Below, one piece after another: positions 40,970 to 41,120 of a stretch of DNA of 41,120 nt. A program made the position numbers and the translations under genes. Below the pieces are notes generated by a model that saw nothing but the letters and a program-made list of their open reading frames with translations, was not told where the DNA came from and searched no databases. The stretch's first letter is position 1. Every line of letters starts with the position of its first letter. Source of the DNA: CAZIHO01 sp964538875 (GTDB lineage: Bacteria; Pseudomonadota; Gammaproteobacteria; Chromatiales; Chromatiaceae); NCBI GenBank assembly GCA_964538875.1, contig CAZIHO010000018.1, forward strand, positions 1-41,120, in the 5' to 3' direction.

Positions 40970-41029
40970 CATCTTGCTGAGGGTTGGCGAGCGACTCACG
41001 CGGCGTCGGCCCACGAGACTAGCGATTTC

Positions 41030-41120
41030 GGAGAGATGGCCGAGAGGCCGAAGGCGCTCCCCTGCTAAGGGAGTCTGGGCCAAAAGCCCAGCGTGGGTTC
41101 GAATCCCACTCTCTCCGCCA
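41030..41120 (+). tRNA. tRNA-Ser(GCU)
   Basis: A 91-base class II tRNA ending exactly at the window edge. The acceptor stem pairs GGAGAGA (41030-41036) with TCTCTCC; discriminator G41117 and encoded CCA (41118-41120) follow. The anticodon stem CTCCC/GGGAG encloses loop CTGCTAA with anticodon GCT at 41064-41066, reading AGC and AGU. The long variable arm (TGGGC-CAAAA-GCCCA) is typical of serine tRNAs, and the T loop is GTTCGAATC. Position after csrA matches serV in E. coli. Confidence 0.98.

Overview
The window reads as a 41.1 kb, GC-rich stretch of a gammaproteobacterial draft genome. Evidence for this is the order lysC - csrA - tRNA-Ser(GCU) at the right end (a gammaproteobacterial arrangement, as in E. 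coli csrA-serV), the nemA-gloA pair, a FabI-type enoyl-ACP reductase and a phasin gene. The phasin implies a polyhydroxyalkanoate (PHA) storing organism. A Competibacter/Contendobacter-like or purple-sulfur-like relative would fit, but that is inference. A run of exactly 100 N (19502-19601) marks a scaffold join, so gene order across it is not proven by sequence.

Left third (256-19471), a sensory/signalling island. Six large genes: a periplasmic solute-binding domain fused to a MscS channel; a response regulator with an HD-GYP cyclic-di-GMP phosphodiesterase domain; a FIST sensor protein; a soluble hybrid histidine kinase (PAS2-HisKA-HATPase-REC-REC-Hpt); a membrane hybrid kinase (PAS4-HisKA-HATPase-REC-REC-Hpt); and a second REC-HD-GYP. 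Facing them is a convergent kinase with a solute-binding sensor, six PAS domains and one REC. The kinases end in Hpt domains and stand next to stand-alone REC-HD-GYP proteins, so the simplest model is a multi-input phosphorelay that controls c-di-GMP breakdown. The same class of solute-binding sensor occurs in the channel and in the convergent kinase.

Middle (19602-25573). A DUF4114 protein gene is preceded by a near-consensus sigma-70 promoter and, starting almost at the predicted transcript start, a clear GEMM-I (c-di-GMP-I) riboswitch. This gives the window both c-di-GMP-degrading enzymes and a c-di-GMP-reading RNA. Upstream on the same strand lies a compact electrophile/aldehyde detoxification operon: nemA (old yellow enzyme), gloA (glyoxalase I), an MFS exporter and a zinc alcohol dehydrogenase. 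A divergent phasin gene has a good promoter, a 5'-UTR hairpin and a strong intrinsic terminator; a perfect 16-bp palindrome lies between it and nemA.

Right-centre (25694-34376). On the minus strand are a peptide-type ABC importer operon (substrate-binding protein with a C-terminal membrane anchor, two permeases of which one is enlarged, and a fused double ATPase) followed by a small protein of ten-residue Gly/Ala repeats, and a separate soluble chemoreceptor with a C-terminal zinc-binding CZB domain, possibly under a FliA-type promoter.

Right end (34642-41120), plus strand. fabI; an etfB-etfA-acyl-CoA dehydrogenase operon whose EtfB carries the sequence signature of the electron-bifurcating group; lysC with a well-placed internal start for a separate regulatory subunit; csrA with a GGA-rich leader; and tRNA-Ser(GCU), whose promoter -10 box sits in the loop of the hairpin after csrA. 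No transposons, CRISPR arrays, rRNA or phage genes were seen.
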